Source of the DNA: Massilia sp. METH4
GTDB lineage: Bacteria; Pseudomonadota; Gammaproteobacteria; Burkholderiales; Burkholderiaceae_D
NCBI RefSeq assembly: GCF_037094685.1
Contig: NZ_CP146614.1
Coordinates: 806,001-870,000 of the forward strand
Reading direction: 5' to 3'
Length of the DNA stretch: 64,000 bases
Shown: piece by piece, positions 17,176 through 26,116 of the stretch
Layout of the letters: each line of letters starts with the position of its first letter
Numbering within the stretch: position 1 is the first letter of the stretch
Made by a program: the position numbers and the translations under genes
Notes under the pieces: model-generated
What the model saw: the letters and a program-made list of their open reading frames with translations, nothing else
Databases searched by the model: none
Told to the model about the DNA's origin: nothing

Positions 17176-18618
17176 CTACTCGTCAGCGTTATGGAATTCC
17201 GCCAGGTAGATCTCCGCTGGCAGGGGCTGCTTCCCGTAGCCCAGTTGGTGGACGGGGTCGAAGCCCGCGTTCTTCAGGTTCTTATAGAAATCGTCGGACG
17301 AAAACTGCGCCGGACGGTAGGCCAGCGTGCCCGGCGCGTTCCAGTCCGACCACGGCTTGCTCCGGTCGATGTGCTTGCCGATGCGCGAGTTCATGACCAC
17401 CATCTTGCCGACCGTTTCCAGCACCGTGGGCGTGATCGTGCCCTTCGGCGCCTTGTAGACGCTCTCGCTGCCCAAGGTGCACGCGTAGCCTTCCACGGCC
17501 ACCGGTGCGTAGGGGCTGCAGCGCGAATTGTGGAACCACTGCCGCGCCAGATAGTACTTGCCGGCCAGTGCATTCGGCGAGCCGTCATTGGTGAAGCGCA
17601 CCTCATTGAACACGAAGCCGTACTTCGTGCGCCAGTTCGTGTTCGGCGCGCCCACGTAGGACATGGTGCGGTCGCCCAGCGAGCGCACTTCGCTGCGATA
17701 GAAATAGGCGGTGGTGTCGCCGAAGATGAAATCGACGTCGCCCTCGATATACGACTTGTGGAAGAAACTGCGCGCGGTCACCCGGGTTTCGGCCGACTTC
17801 AGGTAAAGCGTATCCTGGAAGCCGATCAGCCGCACGTTCTCGAACTGCGCCTTGTCCGCGCCTTCCACCAGCAGCGCCACGGCCTGGTGGCTCACGCGCT
17901 GCTGGGGCTTGTCGGGCGTGCCGCACACCCGCTCGCCGCACTCGTCGCGAGCATTGCCGGTGGCCTTGTTGTACGCGTTCTCGATCGTCAGGTTGCGTGC
18001 CTGGAAGCCGTGGTTGCGCGTCCACACCGTCATCGAACCGCTGGTCGAAATCGTGGGCGCACGGGCCGCGATCTGTGCATGCATGGCGACGATGGACGGG
18101 TCGAGCCGCTCGAACTGGCGCCCGTACTGCTTCAGGTAATCGGCAATGGAAATGGCCGCGTCGAGCCCGGCCGAGATCACCGTGTCGCCCGCGCTGGCGC
18201 CCTCGCCGTACAGCGTGATCGGCCGGGCCGACGCCGGCACGTACACGAGCTCCCGGTAGGTACCGGGCTTGACGAGGATGTACTGCCGGCCACCTTTCGG
18301 CTTCGCCGCCGCGTCGATGACGGCGCGGTTGACGGCTTGCTGCACGCTGACAAAAGTGGTCACGCCGTCGGCCCGGCCGGCCGCATCCACCGTGTAGTCG
18401 GCCTTGAATGCCATGCCCTGCGCGAGGGGATCGACCAGCGGATTCCACGGATCGGTCTTCTCGGCACCGGCGCGGCCGGTGGTCTTGAGCACTTCGGCGA
18501 TCGAATAGCGCTTCGCCTGCGCCTCCATGAGCTGCGGACGGCCGATGGCGCCGGTATCCTGCGCCTGGGCGGCGGCGGCAAAAGACGCGGCTGCAAGGAG
18601 GAGCGCCGCGCGCATCAC
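17176..18618 (-). CDS. Pectin methylesterase (carbohydrate esterase family 8)
   Basis: The enzyme removes methyl esters from pectin, making it a substrate for polygalacturonase. The 480-residue precursor has a signal peptide (LLLAAASFAAAAQAQ). CE8 motifs follow in order: KPGTYRELV, the QAVALLVEG glutamine, GFQDTLYL with the acid/base aspartate, YIEGDVDFIFGDTTAYF with the nucleophile, and YLARQW with the substrate arginine. About 70 extra N-terminal residues and a C-terminal extension make it longer than plant or Dickeya enzymes. The start overlaps the stop of the acetylesterase gene (ATGA at 18615-18618), and GH28 follows 8 bp later. Confidence 0.94.
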   Translation of the reverse strand: MMRAALLLAAASFAAAAQAQDTGAIGRPQLMEAQAKRYSIAEVLKTTGRAGAEKTDPWNPLVDPLAQGMAFKADYTVDAAGRADGVTTFVSVQQAVNRAVIDAAAKPKGGRQYILVKPGTYRELVYVPASARPITLYGEGASAGDTVISAGLDAAISIADYLKQYGRQFERLDPSIVAMHAQIAARAPTISTSGSMTVWTRNHGFQARNLTIENAYNKATGNARDECGERVCGTPDKPQQRVSHQAVALLVEGADKAQFENVRLIGFQDTLYLKSAETRVTARSFFHKSYIEGDVDFIFGDTTAYFYRSEVRSLGDRTMSYVGAPNTNWRTKYGFVFNEVRFTNDGSPNALAGKYYLARQWFHNSRCSPYAPVAVEGYACTLGSESVYKAPKGTITPTVLETVGKMVVMNSRIGKHIDRSKPWSDWNAPGTLAYRPAQFSSDDFYKNLKNAGFDPVHQLGYGKQPLPAEIYLAEFHNADE

Positions 18619-19394
18619 TCGCCCTCCGGCTTGAACTCTGCCGCCACGGCGGGAACGGCCGCCTTCAGCTCGCGCTCGACCATTGCGGCGAAGTATTTAG
18701 CTCCCTTGGCACCGAGGTGCGTGTAGTCGAAGGCGCTCTTGGCCGCTCCTTGCGGTTCGACCGCCGCACCGCTGGCCGGCGCCGGCACTGCCGCGGGCTT
18801 TGGCGCCACGGCGAACGTGTCTGCCTCGGCTTCCCCCATCGCCTGCACGGCGGCATGGCTGTCGGCATTCAGGTCCAGCAGGGGCACCTGCCTCGCCCTG
18901 GCGGTGGCGCGGACCACGTCCGCCCAAGGCGCCAGCGTGTTTTCCAGCACGCCATCCTTGAAGATGCGGCGCGTCAGCGGCGTGACCAGCACGGGCACGC
19001 CGTCCAGGGCTTTCACTTCGTCGACATAGCGCGCCATGTTGACGGGGAATTCGGTCTTCAGGTCGGTAGATCGGCCGGGCTTGCCCGGCTGGTCGTTGTG
19101 GCCGAACTGGATCAGCACATAGGTGGCGCGGTAGGCCGCGCCGCCCTTCAGCAGGCCCTGCACCTCGTCCCAGCGCCCTTCGGCGCGAAAGCTCGACGAG
19201 CTGCGGCCGCCCTTGGCCAGGTTGATGCAGGTGTGCGCGCGGTTCACGCGGGCGCAGAACGCGTCACCGTAGCCGCTGTTCGATGCCATCGTCGAATCGC
19301 CGACGAGGATGAACCTGACCGGCTTGTCGGCGGCCTGGGCGACGCCGGCGAACAGCACCGCCGTGACCGCGACCGACAGGAAACGTTGCTTCAT
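18615..19394 (-). CDS. Rhamnogalacturonan acetylesterase-like SGNH hydrolase (CE12)
   Basis: This esterase probably removes acetyl groups from rhamnogalacturonan or pectin. From ATG 19394, with a GGAGG box 6 nt upstream, the 259-residue product has a signal peptide (FLSVAVTAVLFAGVAQA). The SGNH blocks are complete: ILVGDSTMASN (nucleophile serine), NLAKGGRSSSSF (glycine), IQFGHNDQPG (asparagine) and DYTHLGAKGAK (Asp and His). An insert rich in Ala/Pro lies between about residues 195 and 225. It is 78 bp after the TonB receptor and overlaps the pectin methylesterase start. Confidence 0.93.
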   Translation of the reverse strand: MKQRFLSVAVTAVLFAGVAQAADKPVRFILVGDSTMASNSGYGDAFCARVNRAHTCINLAKGGRSSSSFRAEGRWDEVQGLLKGGAAYRATYVLIQFGHNDQPGKPGRSTDLKTEFPVNMARYVDEVKALDGVPVLVTPLTRRIFKDGVLENTLAPWADVVRATARARQVPLLDLNADSHAAVQAMGEAEADTFAVAPKPAAVPAPASGAAVEPQGAAKSAFDYTHLGAKGAKYFAAMVERELKAAVPAVAAEFKPEGE

Positions 19395-19472
19395 GCAAGA
19401 CCTCCGTTTCATGCAAAAAACGGCCACCGGCCATGGCAGCGATGCTGCACATGGCGGGCGGCCGGACTTCGT

Positions 19473-22178
19473 TTAGAAGGTGTAGGTGGCGCGCAGATTG
19501 TAAGCGCGGCCGATCGGGCTGGCCGCGCTCGACAGGTAACCGAACGAGTAACCGCTGTGGTTCGTGACTGGCGGCGCCGAGTCGAACACATTGGTGATGC
19601 CGAACGTCAGCTGCGTGTTCTTGAAGCCCTTGTAGCCCACCGTCAGGTTCCACGGCTTGTACGAGTTGATGTCGCGCCAGTACTGCTGCGCCACCAGGTT
19701 CTGGTCTTCATACTTCGAGTTGTAGTTCTGCGTGGCCTGCGCGGTCCAGTCTCCCTGCGCCCAGGAGAGCTTGAGCACGTGCTTCCAGCGGTAGGTAATG
19801 ATCGGGAAGCTCGACGTGGTGCCGTTCGAGGCGGCGCCGAAGCGGCCCACGTTGTTCACCCATTCCTCGCCCGGGAACAGCTGGTTGTCGAACTGCGTCA
19901 GGTAGGTGCCGTCCAGCTCCACCTTGAAGTCGCCGTAGGCACTGCGCGGGAAGCGGTAGGTGGCCGAGACATCGATACCGGCCGCCTTCTGGCCGCCCAG
20001 GTTCATCGTCGTGTTGTTGATGTAGGCCAGCGTACCGTCGGCGTTGCGCACGAACAGCGAGGCGTACTTGGCCGGGTCCAGGAAGTACACCTGCTCCGGC
20101 AGGTTGGCCAGCATGTCCTTCATGCGGATGTTCCAGTAGTCGAACGACATGGTCAGCGACTTGGTCGGCTCCACCACCACGCCCAGCGTGTAGCCCTTCG
20201 ATTTTTCCGGCTTCAGGCTGGCGTTCGAGCCGTTCTGCTTGGGCAGCTGCACGTTGCAGACTTCGGACGACACATAGCCCGGCAGTGCCGTGCCGGTGCC
20301 GGTCACGCCCGGCGTGCCGCCAGGGCACAGCACCGGGTCGTCCCAGCGGGCCGACGTCTTGCCGGTGGCGCCCGGCAGGCGGAAGCCGTAGGCGTCGAAC
20401 AGCGTCGGCGCGCGGAAGCCCGTGTTGGCCGAACCGCGGAACATCACCGTCTTGCTGGGCTCCCAGCGGAACGACACCTTCGGGTTGACCGTGTTGCCGA
20501 AGTCGCTGAAATAGTCGTCGCGCACGGCCAGGTTGACGTTCAGGGTCTTCGTCACCGGCAGGTCCATCTCGGCGTACAGCGCGTACACATTGCGCGCGCC
20601 CTCGCCGTGCGATGCGGTGCTGTTCAGGTATTGCACCTCGTTCTGGATCGCCAGCTTGTCGTCGCGCGTGGTTTCGCGGTGGATGTCGGCGCCCAGCGCG
20701 ATCGCGGCATCGCCGCCGGCCATCGCGAACAGCGAGCGGCTGGCCGAGAAGTCGAGGCCCTTGTACGTGGTGCGCGAATCGCGGTTCTTCATGCCGTCGA
20801 CCGAAATCGAGGCCAGGTAGTCGCGGCCCGCCTGGTCCTGCAGGCCGAACGGGTTCAGCGCGCCGCTGGCCAGGCCGTCGATGATGCCCTGGCCGCGGAA
20901 GAAGCCGTTCTGGTAGAAGTTTTCGCGGTCGGACAGGCCGATCACGAGACCGCCGCGGTAATCCCATTCGCCAAAGCGGCCTTCGTCGACGAAGGCCAGG
21001 CGCTGGTTGACCTGCTTGTCCTTCTGCGCTGCCAGGCCGTAGTCGGCGACCGACCAGGTGACGGTCAGCGGCTCGCCGCTCAGCCCAGCCACGGCGGGCA
21101 CGCCGCCGCTGTTGCCCGGATACCATTTCGACGTGGATGGCAGCAGCGCCGCCTTGCCGTTCACCGCCACCGACTGGGTGGGATTGCGGGCCGAAATGAT
21201 GTACGACTGGCCGCGCGTGTATTCGACGGTAAAGGTGTGGTCTTCGCTGATCTGCTTGGCCGCACGGGCGTAGAAGCTGATCTGCTCGTTCTCATACAGC
21301 GCGGTGCCGTATTCATTGCTGTTCAGCGTGCAGGTGTTCTTGGCGCCGATCGTGGAATACGGTTCGGCGCAAGTGGCCGCGTAGGGGTTCTGCGCGTTCT
21401 TGTTGGCCGCCGTGGTGAAGTTGGCCGGCATGGCGTAGCCGCCGGAGCCCAGCGTGCGCGGGCGGCCCAGGGAGGCCAGCAGCTCGTCGGAACTGAACTC
21501 CGCGCGGTCCTTCGCGGCCAGGCGGGAACGGTCGTGGAAGTCCACCGTGGCATAGGCCGACCAGCCGTCGCGGTTCAGGCTGCCCTTGCCGAAGGTCAGC
21601 GTGGCGCGGCGCTCGTCGCCGCCGCCCTTGCGTTCCGGCGTCACGTACTGGCCGGTCACCTGCACGCCCTCGAATTCCTTCCTGGTGATGAAGTTGACCA
21701 CGCCGCCGATCGCGTCGGAACCATACAGCGAGGACGCGCCGTCGCGCAGGATCTCGACGCGCTGCAGCGCGGAGAATGGGATCACGTCCAGGTTGGCGTA
21801 GCCAGCCGAAATCGCTTCATTGGCCAGGCGGCGGCCGTTCAGCAAGACCAGCGTGCGGTTCACGCCCAGGCCGCGCAGGTTGATGTTGGTGCCCGAGCCG
21901 GCGTTCGACGGGGCCAGCGATGCAGATTGCGGCAGGGCCATCATCACGTCGGCCAGCGTGGTCATGCCGCGCTGCGTGAATTCCTCGGCCTTGATGCTGG
22001 TGACGGGCAGCGCTTCCTCATTGGCCAGTCGCTTGATCGAGGAACCCGTCACTTCGATGCGCTGCATCGCCGCTTCCTGTGCGGCCGCCCCGTTGGCCAC
22101 GGCCATGGCGGCCAGGGCGATCGAGGTCAATGCCAGCCGTGGCTGGAAGCGGGTTTGCTTGCTTGCGCGGTTGTTCAT
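19473..22178 (-). CDS. TonB-dependent outer-membrane receptor, probably for pectin fragments
   Basis: The 901-residue receptor has a signal peptide ending AAAQ and a plug domain (about residues 45-165) with VTGSSIKR, NINLRGLGVNRTLVLLNGRR and LYGSDAIGGVVNFI. A 22-strand barrel follows, ending in the outer-membrane signature ATYTF. It is typical of large oligosaccharide receptors of proteobacteria that lack a CarboxypepD-like domain. The substrate is inferred from the three pectin-active enzymes encoded directly downstream. The start has AGGAGA upstream. Upstream lie a 21-codon ORF and a 14-bp tandem repeat. Confidence 0.92.
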   Translation of the reverse strand: MNNRASKQTRFQPRLALTSIALAAMAVANGAAAQEAAMQRIEVTGSSIKRLANEEALPVTSIKAEEFTQRGMTTLADVMMALPQSASLAPSNAGSGTNINLRGLGVNRTLVLLNGRRLANEAISAGYANLDVIPFSALQRVEILRDGASSLYGSDAIGGVVNFITRKEFEGVQVTGQYVTPERKGGGDERRATLTFGKGSLNRDGWSAYATVDFHDRSRLAAKDRAEFSSDELLASLGRPRTLGSGGYAMPANFTTAANKNAQNPYAATCAEPYSTIGAKNTCTLNSNEYGTALYENEQISFYARAAKQISEDHTFTVEYTRGQSYIISARNPTQSVAVNGKAALLPSTSKWYPGNSGGVPAVAGLSGEPLTVTWSVADYGLAAQKDKQVNQRLAFVDEGRFGEWDYRGGLVIGLSDRENFYQNGFFRGQGIIDGLASGALNPFGLQDQAGRDYLASISVDGMKNRDSRTTYKGLDFSASRSLFAMAGGDAAIALGADIHRETTRDDKLAIQNEVQYLNSTASHGEGARNVYALYAEMDLPVTKTLNVNLAVRDDYFSDFGNTVNPKVSFRWEPSKTVMFRGSANTGFRAPTLFDAYGFRLPGATGKTSARWDDPVLCPGGTPGVTGTGTALPGYVSSEVCNVQLPKQNGSNASLKPEKSKGYTLGVVVEPTKSLTMSFDYWNIRMKDMLANLPEQVYFLDPAKYASLFVRNADGTLAYINNTTMNLGGQKAAGIDVSATYRFPRSAYGDFKVELDGTYLTQFDNQLFPGEEWVNNVGRFGAASNGTTSSFPIITYRWKHVLKLSWAQGDWTAQATQNYNSKYEDQNLVAQQYWRDINSYKPWNLTVGYKGFKNTQLTFGITNVFDSAPPVTNHSGYSFGYLSSAASPIGRAYNLRATYTF

Positions 22179-22326
22179 GCTTGTCTCCTGGTTTTTCCGA
22201 TGGTGTTCGCGCCGCCCGCGTGTCGGGGCAGGCGGCGTTGATGGAGCACCTCGCGTGCTCCGTGCCGCTGCGATGGAAGGCCGAGGCCGGGTCGCAGGCG
22301 GTGGATAAACTCTTTGTTATGGAAGA

Positions 22327-22392
22327 TCAGGCGCGCGGCGGCGCCGCGCGTGGCGCACTGCCGGCGATTGTGGCGGGTGGTTCCGTGTACAT
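22327..22392 (-). CDS. Possible 21-codon leader ORF upstream of the receptor gene
   Basis: On the minus strand, ATG at 22392 is preceded by AGGAGA, very like the ribosome site of the receptor gene 149 bp downstream. It encodes a short Ala/Pro/Arg-rich peptide ending at TGA 22327. It may be an upstream leader, a fragment left by duplication of the 5' region, or chance. There is no protein homology to judge. Confidence 0.25.
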   Translation of the reverse strand: MYTEPPATIAGSAPRAAPPRA

Positions 22393-22470
22393 CCTGTCTC
22401 CTGTGGCGCGCCTGTCGGGGCGCACCTGCTGCTTTTTTGTCTGGTGCCGCTTGTTCGCTGCTGCCTATTT

Positions 22471-22612
22471 TTTGCTGCTTATCTTTGCTGCTTATCTTTG
22501 CTGCTTAGTGTTTGCTGCTTAGTGTTTGCTGCTTAGTGTTTGCTGCTTAGTGTTTGCTGCTTAGTCTTTGCTGCTTAGTCTTTGCTGCTTAGTCTTTGCT
22601 GCTTGTTCTTTG
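22471..22612. repeat. 14-bp tandem repeat, about ten units
   Basis: The unit GCTGCTTAGTGTTT or GCTGCTTAGTCTTT recurs ten times, starting at 22474, 22487, 22500 and then every 14 bp to 22598. The first two spacings are 13 bp. It lies in the 536-bp gap between the receptor start and the regulator's 3' end (22179-22714). Apart from this array and the 21-codon ORF I see no gene in that gap. Confidence 0.9.
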
Positions 22613-22714
22613 CCGCCTGCTGCTTTTTTCTTACTGTTTGTCTTGCTACTTGCCTTGCTGCTCGTTCCCGCACCGCCGTCGCGTGCCGCCGGGCCCGGCT
22701 TCCGGCTCGCCGCT

Positions 22715-23437
22715 TCAATCCTCCTTGTTGCCGCGGCCGCGCGAGAACGTCCGCGTCACGCGTTCGATGTGCGAGCGCATCGCGCGCCGCGCCGCGGCGG
22801 GGTCGTGCGCCGCGATCGCCTCGAAGATGAGGCGGTGGTCCTTCAAGGTCTGCAAACGCAGCTCGTCCGTCTCGAAATGCTCGCGCAGCTTGTGCCACAG
22901 GCGGCCGAGCTGGTCCCACAGGTAGGCCGTCGTCCCCACCAGTGCGCCGTTGCCGGTGGCGCGGGCGATCGCGAGGTGGAAGTTGCGATCGGCCAGCTCG
23001 TCGGTGGTCCGGTTCGCGTGGTGCGCTTCCATTACTTCGACCGTCCGCAGGATCGCGTCGATCGCATTGTCGGTTGCCACGCGGGCGGCGATCGCCGCCA
23101 CTTCCGCCTCCACCAGGCGGCGCGCCGACAACACTTCGAACGGCCCCGGCCCTGCCTCGGGCACGTCGCTTTCCTGCTCCCTGGTTTGTTGCGTCCTGCA
23201 GACGTACACGCCGGAACCGCCGCGCACTTCGATCACACCCCCCAGCTCCAGCGCGATCAGGCCCTCGCGCAGCGAGGCGCGGCTGACCGACAGCTTGGCC
23301 GCCAGGTCGCGCTCCGACGGCAGGCGCGCGCCGGGCTCGATGCCTTCCTCGCGGATCAGCTGTGCGATCCGCTCCGCCACCACGCGGTAGAGCCGTGGCT
23401 CGGGGTGCTCGTGGATGACTGGCAGGCGTCTCGACAT
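22715..23437 (-). CDS. GntR/FadR-family transcriptional regulator, probable uronate regulator
   Basis: A 240-residue regulator with an N-terminal winged helix (LPSERDLAAKLSVSRASLREGL, about residues 39-60, is the recognition region). A C-terminal FCD ligand-binding domain follows, with metal-type residues in ADRNFHLAIARATGN and MRSHIERV. The subfamily commonly binds sugar acids and other carboxylates. It is divergent from garD and udh and downstream of the pectin genes, so it probably controls galacturonate use in response to a uronate or aldarate. Repeated TGGTCAGGCCA-like sites upstream could be its operators. Confidence 0.9.
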   Translation of the reverse strand: MSRRLPVIHEHPEPRLYRVVAERIAQLIREEGIEPGARLPSERDLAAKLSVSRASLREGLIALELGGVIEVRGGSGVYVCRTQQTREQESDVPEAGPGPFEVLSARRLVEAEVAAIAARVATDNAIDAILRTVEVMEAHHANRTTDELADRNFHLAIARATGNGALVGTTAYLWDQLGRLWHKLREHFETDELRLQTLKDHRLIFEAIAAHDPAAARRAMRSHIERVTRTFSRGRGNKED

Positions 23438-23456
23438 TACTTTTCATTCTTGCATC

Positions 23457-23486
23457 TGGTCAGGCCATTCTAAACCGGTCAGGCCA
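23457..23486. promoter_or_regulatory. Candidate FadR-type operator pair
   Basis: GGTCAGGCCA occurs twice as a direct repeat (23458-23467 and 23477-23486), 19 bp apart. The first lies in the near-palindrome TGGTCAGGCCA, whose TGG and CCA ends resemble FadR-family operators. It is just upstream of the regulator start, so autoregulation is plausible. Confidence 0.5.
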
Positions 23487-23563
23487 AATGAGCAATGTGG
23501 ACTAGCCAAAAAAACGGCCATCTGTCATACTGAAGTCATCAGACAACTCGCCGGCACGCCTGA

Positions 23564-23580
23564 TTGTTGCGTACCAACAA
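23564..23580. promoter_or_regulatory. Candidate operator upstream of garD
   Basis: A perfect inverted repeat TTGTTG-CGTAC-CAACAA ends 36 bp before the garD start. Its core TTG...ACCAA recalls the uronate-regulator sites (TTGGTATACCAA) known in gammaproteobacteria. No experiment or alignment was available to confirm it. Confidence 0.45.
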
Positions 23581-23616
23581 CTTGCTCGGGTGCTGCCGGC
23601 CCCTCAGGATGGAACC

Positions 23617-25185
23617 ATGACAGCGAGCACTCCGCGCCGTATCCTCATGCACGCCAACGACAACGTCGCGATCGTCGTCAACGATGGCGGCCTGCCGGCG
23701 GGTACCGTATTCCCCGATGGCCTCACGCTGGTCGAAGGCGTGCCGCAAGGCCACAAGGTGGCCCTCGCCGATATCGCCCAGGGCGAGGCAGTGCGCCGCT
23801 ATAACGTGACGATCGGCCGCGCCGTGCGCGACATCCCGGCAGGCAGCTGGGTGTCCGAGCAATTGCTGGAAATGCCGCCGGCGCGCGAGCTGGACAACCT
23901 GCCCATCGCCACCGTGAAGGTGCCGCCGCTCGAACCGCTGGAAGGCTTCACGTTCCAGGGCTATCGCAATGAAGACGGCACGGTAGGGACCCGCAACATC
24001 CTGGCGATCACCACGACCGTGCAGTGCGTGTCGGGTGTCGTCGAGCACGCGGTCAAGCGCATCAAGGCCGAGCTGCTGCCGAAGTACCCGAACGTGGACG
24101 ACGTGGTGGGCCTGGAGCACACCTATGGCTGCGGCGTGGCGATCGATGCGCCCGGCGCCAACATCCCGATCCGCACGATCCATAACATCAGCAAGAACCC
24201 GAACTTCGGCGGCCAGGCGATGGTCGTGTCGCTGGGCTGCGAAAAGCTGCAGCCGAACCGACTGTTCCCGGCCAATTCGATCCAGATCCGCCGCAAGGAT
24301 CAGAGTGTGGCCAGCGAGCCGCCGGTGGTGTGCCTTCAGGATGCCGGCCACGTCGGCTTCATGTCGATGATCGAGTCGATCATGCAGACGGCCGAGGCGC
24401 AGCTCGAAGTGCTCAACAAGCGCCAGCGCGTGACCTGCCCGGCATCGGACCTGGTGGTGGGCGTGCAGTGCGGCGGCAGCGACGCGTTCTCCGGCGTGAC
24501 CGCCAACCCGGCGGTGGGCTTCGCCACCGACCTGCTGGTGCGCGCCGGCGCCACCGTGATGTTCTCGGAAGTGACGGAGGTGCGCGACGGAATCGACCAG
24601 CTGACCTCGCGCGCCGTCAATGAAGACGTGGCGCAGGAAATGATCCGCGAGATGGCGTGGTACGACGAGTACCTGAAGCGCGGCGGCGTGGACCGCAGCG
24701 CCAACACCACGCCGGGCAACAAGAAGGGCGGCCTGTCGAACATCGTGGAAAAGGCCATGGGGTCGATCGTCAAGTCGGGCAGCGTGCCGATCTCCGGCGT
24801 GCTGTCGCCGGGCGAGAAGGCGACCGCCAAGGGCGTGAAGGGCTTGCTGTACACGGCCACGCCGGCGTCGGACTTCATCTGCGGCACGCTGCAACTGGCG
24901 GCCGGCATGAACCTGCACGTGTTCACCACCGGCCGCGGCACGCCCTACGGCCTGGCCGAGTGCCCGGTAATCAAGGTGGCCACGCGCGACGACCTGGCGC
25001 GCCGCTGGCACGACCTGATGGACGTGAACGCGGGCCGCATCGCCACCGGCGAGGCGACGATCGAAAGCGTGGGCTGGGAATTGTTCCACCTGCTGCTCGA
25101 CGTGGCCAGCGGCAGGAAGACCTGGGCCGAGCAGTGGAAACTGCACAATGCCCTGGTGCTGTTCAACCCGGCGCCGGTGACCTGA
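23617..25185 (+). CDS. garD: Galactarate dehydratase GarD (UxaA/GarD family)
   Basis: The enzyme dehydrates galactarate to 5-keto-4-deoxyglucarate. From ATG 23617 the product is 522 residues, matching E. coli GarD (523) rather than the shorter altronate dehydratase style only. It has an N-terminal SAF-type domain (about residues 10-100). The catalytic part carries [53 protein letters not shown] and TTGRGTPYG. The neighbouring uronate dehydrogenase-like gene makes galactarate the more likely substrate, but altronate dehydratase (UxaA) is the alternative. Divergent from the regulator. Confidence 0.87.
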   Translation: MTASTPRRILMHANDNVAIVVNDGGLPAGTVFPDGLTLVEGVPQGHKVALADIAQGEAVRRYNVTIGRAVRDIPAGSWVSEQLLEMPPARELDNLPIATVKVPPLEPLEGFTFQGYRNEDGTVGTRNILAITTTVQCVSGVVEHAVKRIKAELLPKYPNVDDVVGLEHTYGCGVAIDAPGANIPIRTIHNISKNPNFGGQAMVVSLGCEKLQPNRLFPANSIQIRRKDQSVASEPPVVCLQDAGHVGFMSMIESIMQTAEAQLEVLNKRQRVTCPASDLVVGVQCGGSDAFSGVTANPAVGFATDLLVRAGATVMFSEVTEVRDGIDQLTSRAVNEDVAQEMIREMAWYDEYLKRGGVDRSANTTPGNKKGGLSNIVEKAMGSIVKSGSVPISGVLSPGEKATAKGVKGLLYTATPASDFICGTLQLAAGMNLHVFTTGRGTPYGLAECPVIKVATRDDLARRWHDLMDVNAGRIATGEATIESVGWELFHLLLDVASGRKTWAEQWKLHNALVLFNPAPVT

Positions 25186-25209
25186 TCAACCTTCCGCGAA
25201 TCTTTCGCA

Positions 25210-25228
25210 GCCGCCCGCCATGGGCGGC
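25210..25228. terminator. Hairpin between garD and the dehydrogenase gene
   Basis: A 7-bp stem GCCGCCC/GGGCGGC with loop GCCAT lies in the 94-bp gap between two same-strand genes. There is no T tract, so it may attenuate or stabilise rather than terminate. Confidence 0.4.
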
Positions 25229-25279
25229 CGATTCGGTTAGGATGCACACTCCCCTTCGTACAAGACACAAGAGACGACA

Positions 25280-26095
25280 ATGACGACGAAAAAACCTTTC
25301 AAGCGCCTGTTGCTGACCGGCGCGGCCGGCGGCCTCGGTAAAGTGCTGCGCGAGCGGATCAAGCCGTGGGCGGACGTGGTGCGCCTCTCCGACATCGGCG
25401 ACATGGGAGAGGCCGGCGAAGGCGAGGAAATCTTCCAGTGCGACCTGGCCGACAAGGCGGCCGTGCTGAAGATGGTGGAAGGCGTCGACGCGATCCTGCA
25501 TTTCGGCGGCATCTCGACCGAGAACACGTTCGAGAACATCATGTTCGCGAACATCCAGGGCACCTACAATATCTACGAAGCGGCGCACCGCCACGGCGTG
25601 AAGCGCATCGTGTTCGCCTCGTCGAATCACGCGATCGGCTTCTACCCGCAGACCCAGGTGATCGACGCCGACGACCCGCCGCGCCCGGACAGCATGTACG
25701 GCATCTCGAAAGTGTTCGGCGAGCAGCTGTCGCGCTACTACTTCGACCGCGCCGGCATCGAGACCGTGTGCCTGCGCATCGGTTCCTCGTTCCCGTCGGT
25801 GAACAACCCGCGCATGATGTGCACCTGGCTGTCCTACGACGATCTGGTGGAAGCGCTGCGTTGCTCGCTGCTCACGCCGCGCGTGGGCTACACGATCCTG
25901 TTCGGCGCCTCGAACAACAAGCGCCAGTGGTGGGACAACCGCAAGGCCGCCCACCTGGGCTTCCACCCGAAGGACTCCTCCGAACAATTCCGCGCCGACG
26001 TGCCGGAAACCGGCGAATACCCGCCGGCCGATGACGCCACGTTCAACTACCATGGCGGCAAGTTCATCTTCGATGGGCCGATGTACAAGGATTGA
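25280..26095 (+). CDS. Uronate dehydrogenase-like NAD-dependent epimerase/dehydratase family protein
   Basis: Uronate dehydrogenase oxidises galacturonate or glucuronate to aldarolactones with NAD, the entry to the oxidative uronate route. The 271-residue short-chain dehydrogenase has a Rossmann glycine motif (LLTGAAGGLGKVLR, about residues 11-24), DAILHFGGIS, FASSNHAIGFYP and the catalytic YGISK (about residues 138-142). Length and the SNHAIGFY and CLRIGSSFP segments fit known Udh proteins (about 265-275). It follows garD, which supports this role over a general sugar epimerase. No lactonase or later pathway genes are in the window. Confidence 0.87.
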   Translation: MTTKKPFKRLLLTGAAGGLGKVLRERIKPWADVVRLSDIGDMGEAGEGEEIFQCDLADKAAVLKMVEGVDAILHFGGISTENTFENIMFANIQGTYNIYEAAHRHGVKRIVFASSNHAIGFYPQTQVIDADDPPRPDSMYGISKVFGEQLSRYYFDRAGIETVCLRIGSSFPSVNNPRMMCTWLSYDDLVEALRCSLLTPRVGYTILFGASNNKRQWWDNRKAAHLGFHPKDSSEQFRADVPETGEYPPADDATFNYHGGKFIFDGPMYKD

Positions 26096-26116
26096 TGGAA
26101 CAAGAATAGCCCGCTT

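Noticed and set aside
18717..22241. 1174-codon plus-strand frame opposite the TonB receptor and CE12 genes
   Set aside because: Antisense shadow; the minus-strand products have full family motifs and signal peptides, while this frame shows none.
22471..22612. Possible CRISPR array
   Set aside because: The units are 14 bp and contiguous with no unique spacers, and there are no cas genes.
22568..23473. Plus-strand ORF starting in the tandem repeat with a leucine/cysteine-rich hydrophobic start
   Set aside because: The hydrophobic start is only a reading of the repeat, and the remainder is antisense to the FadR-type regulator.
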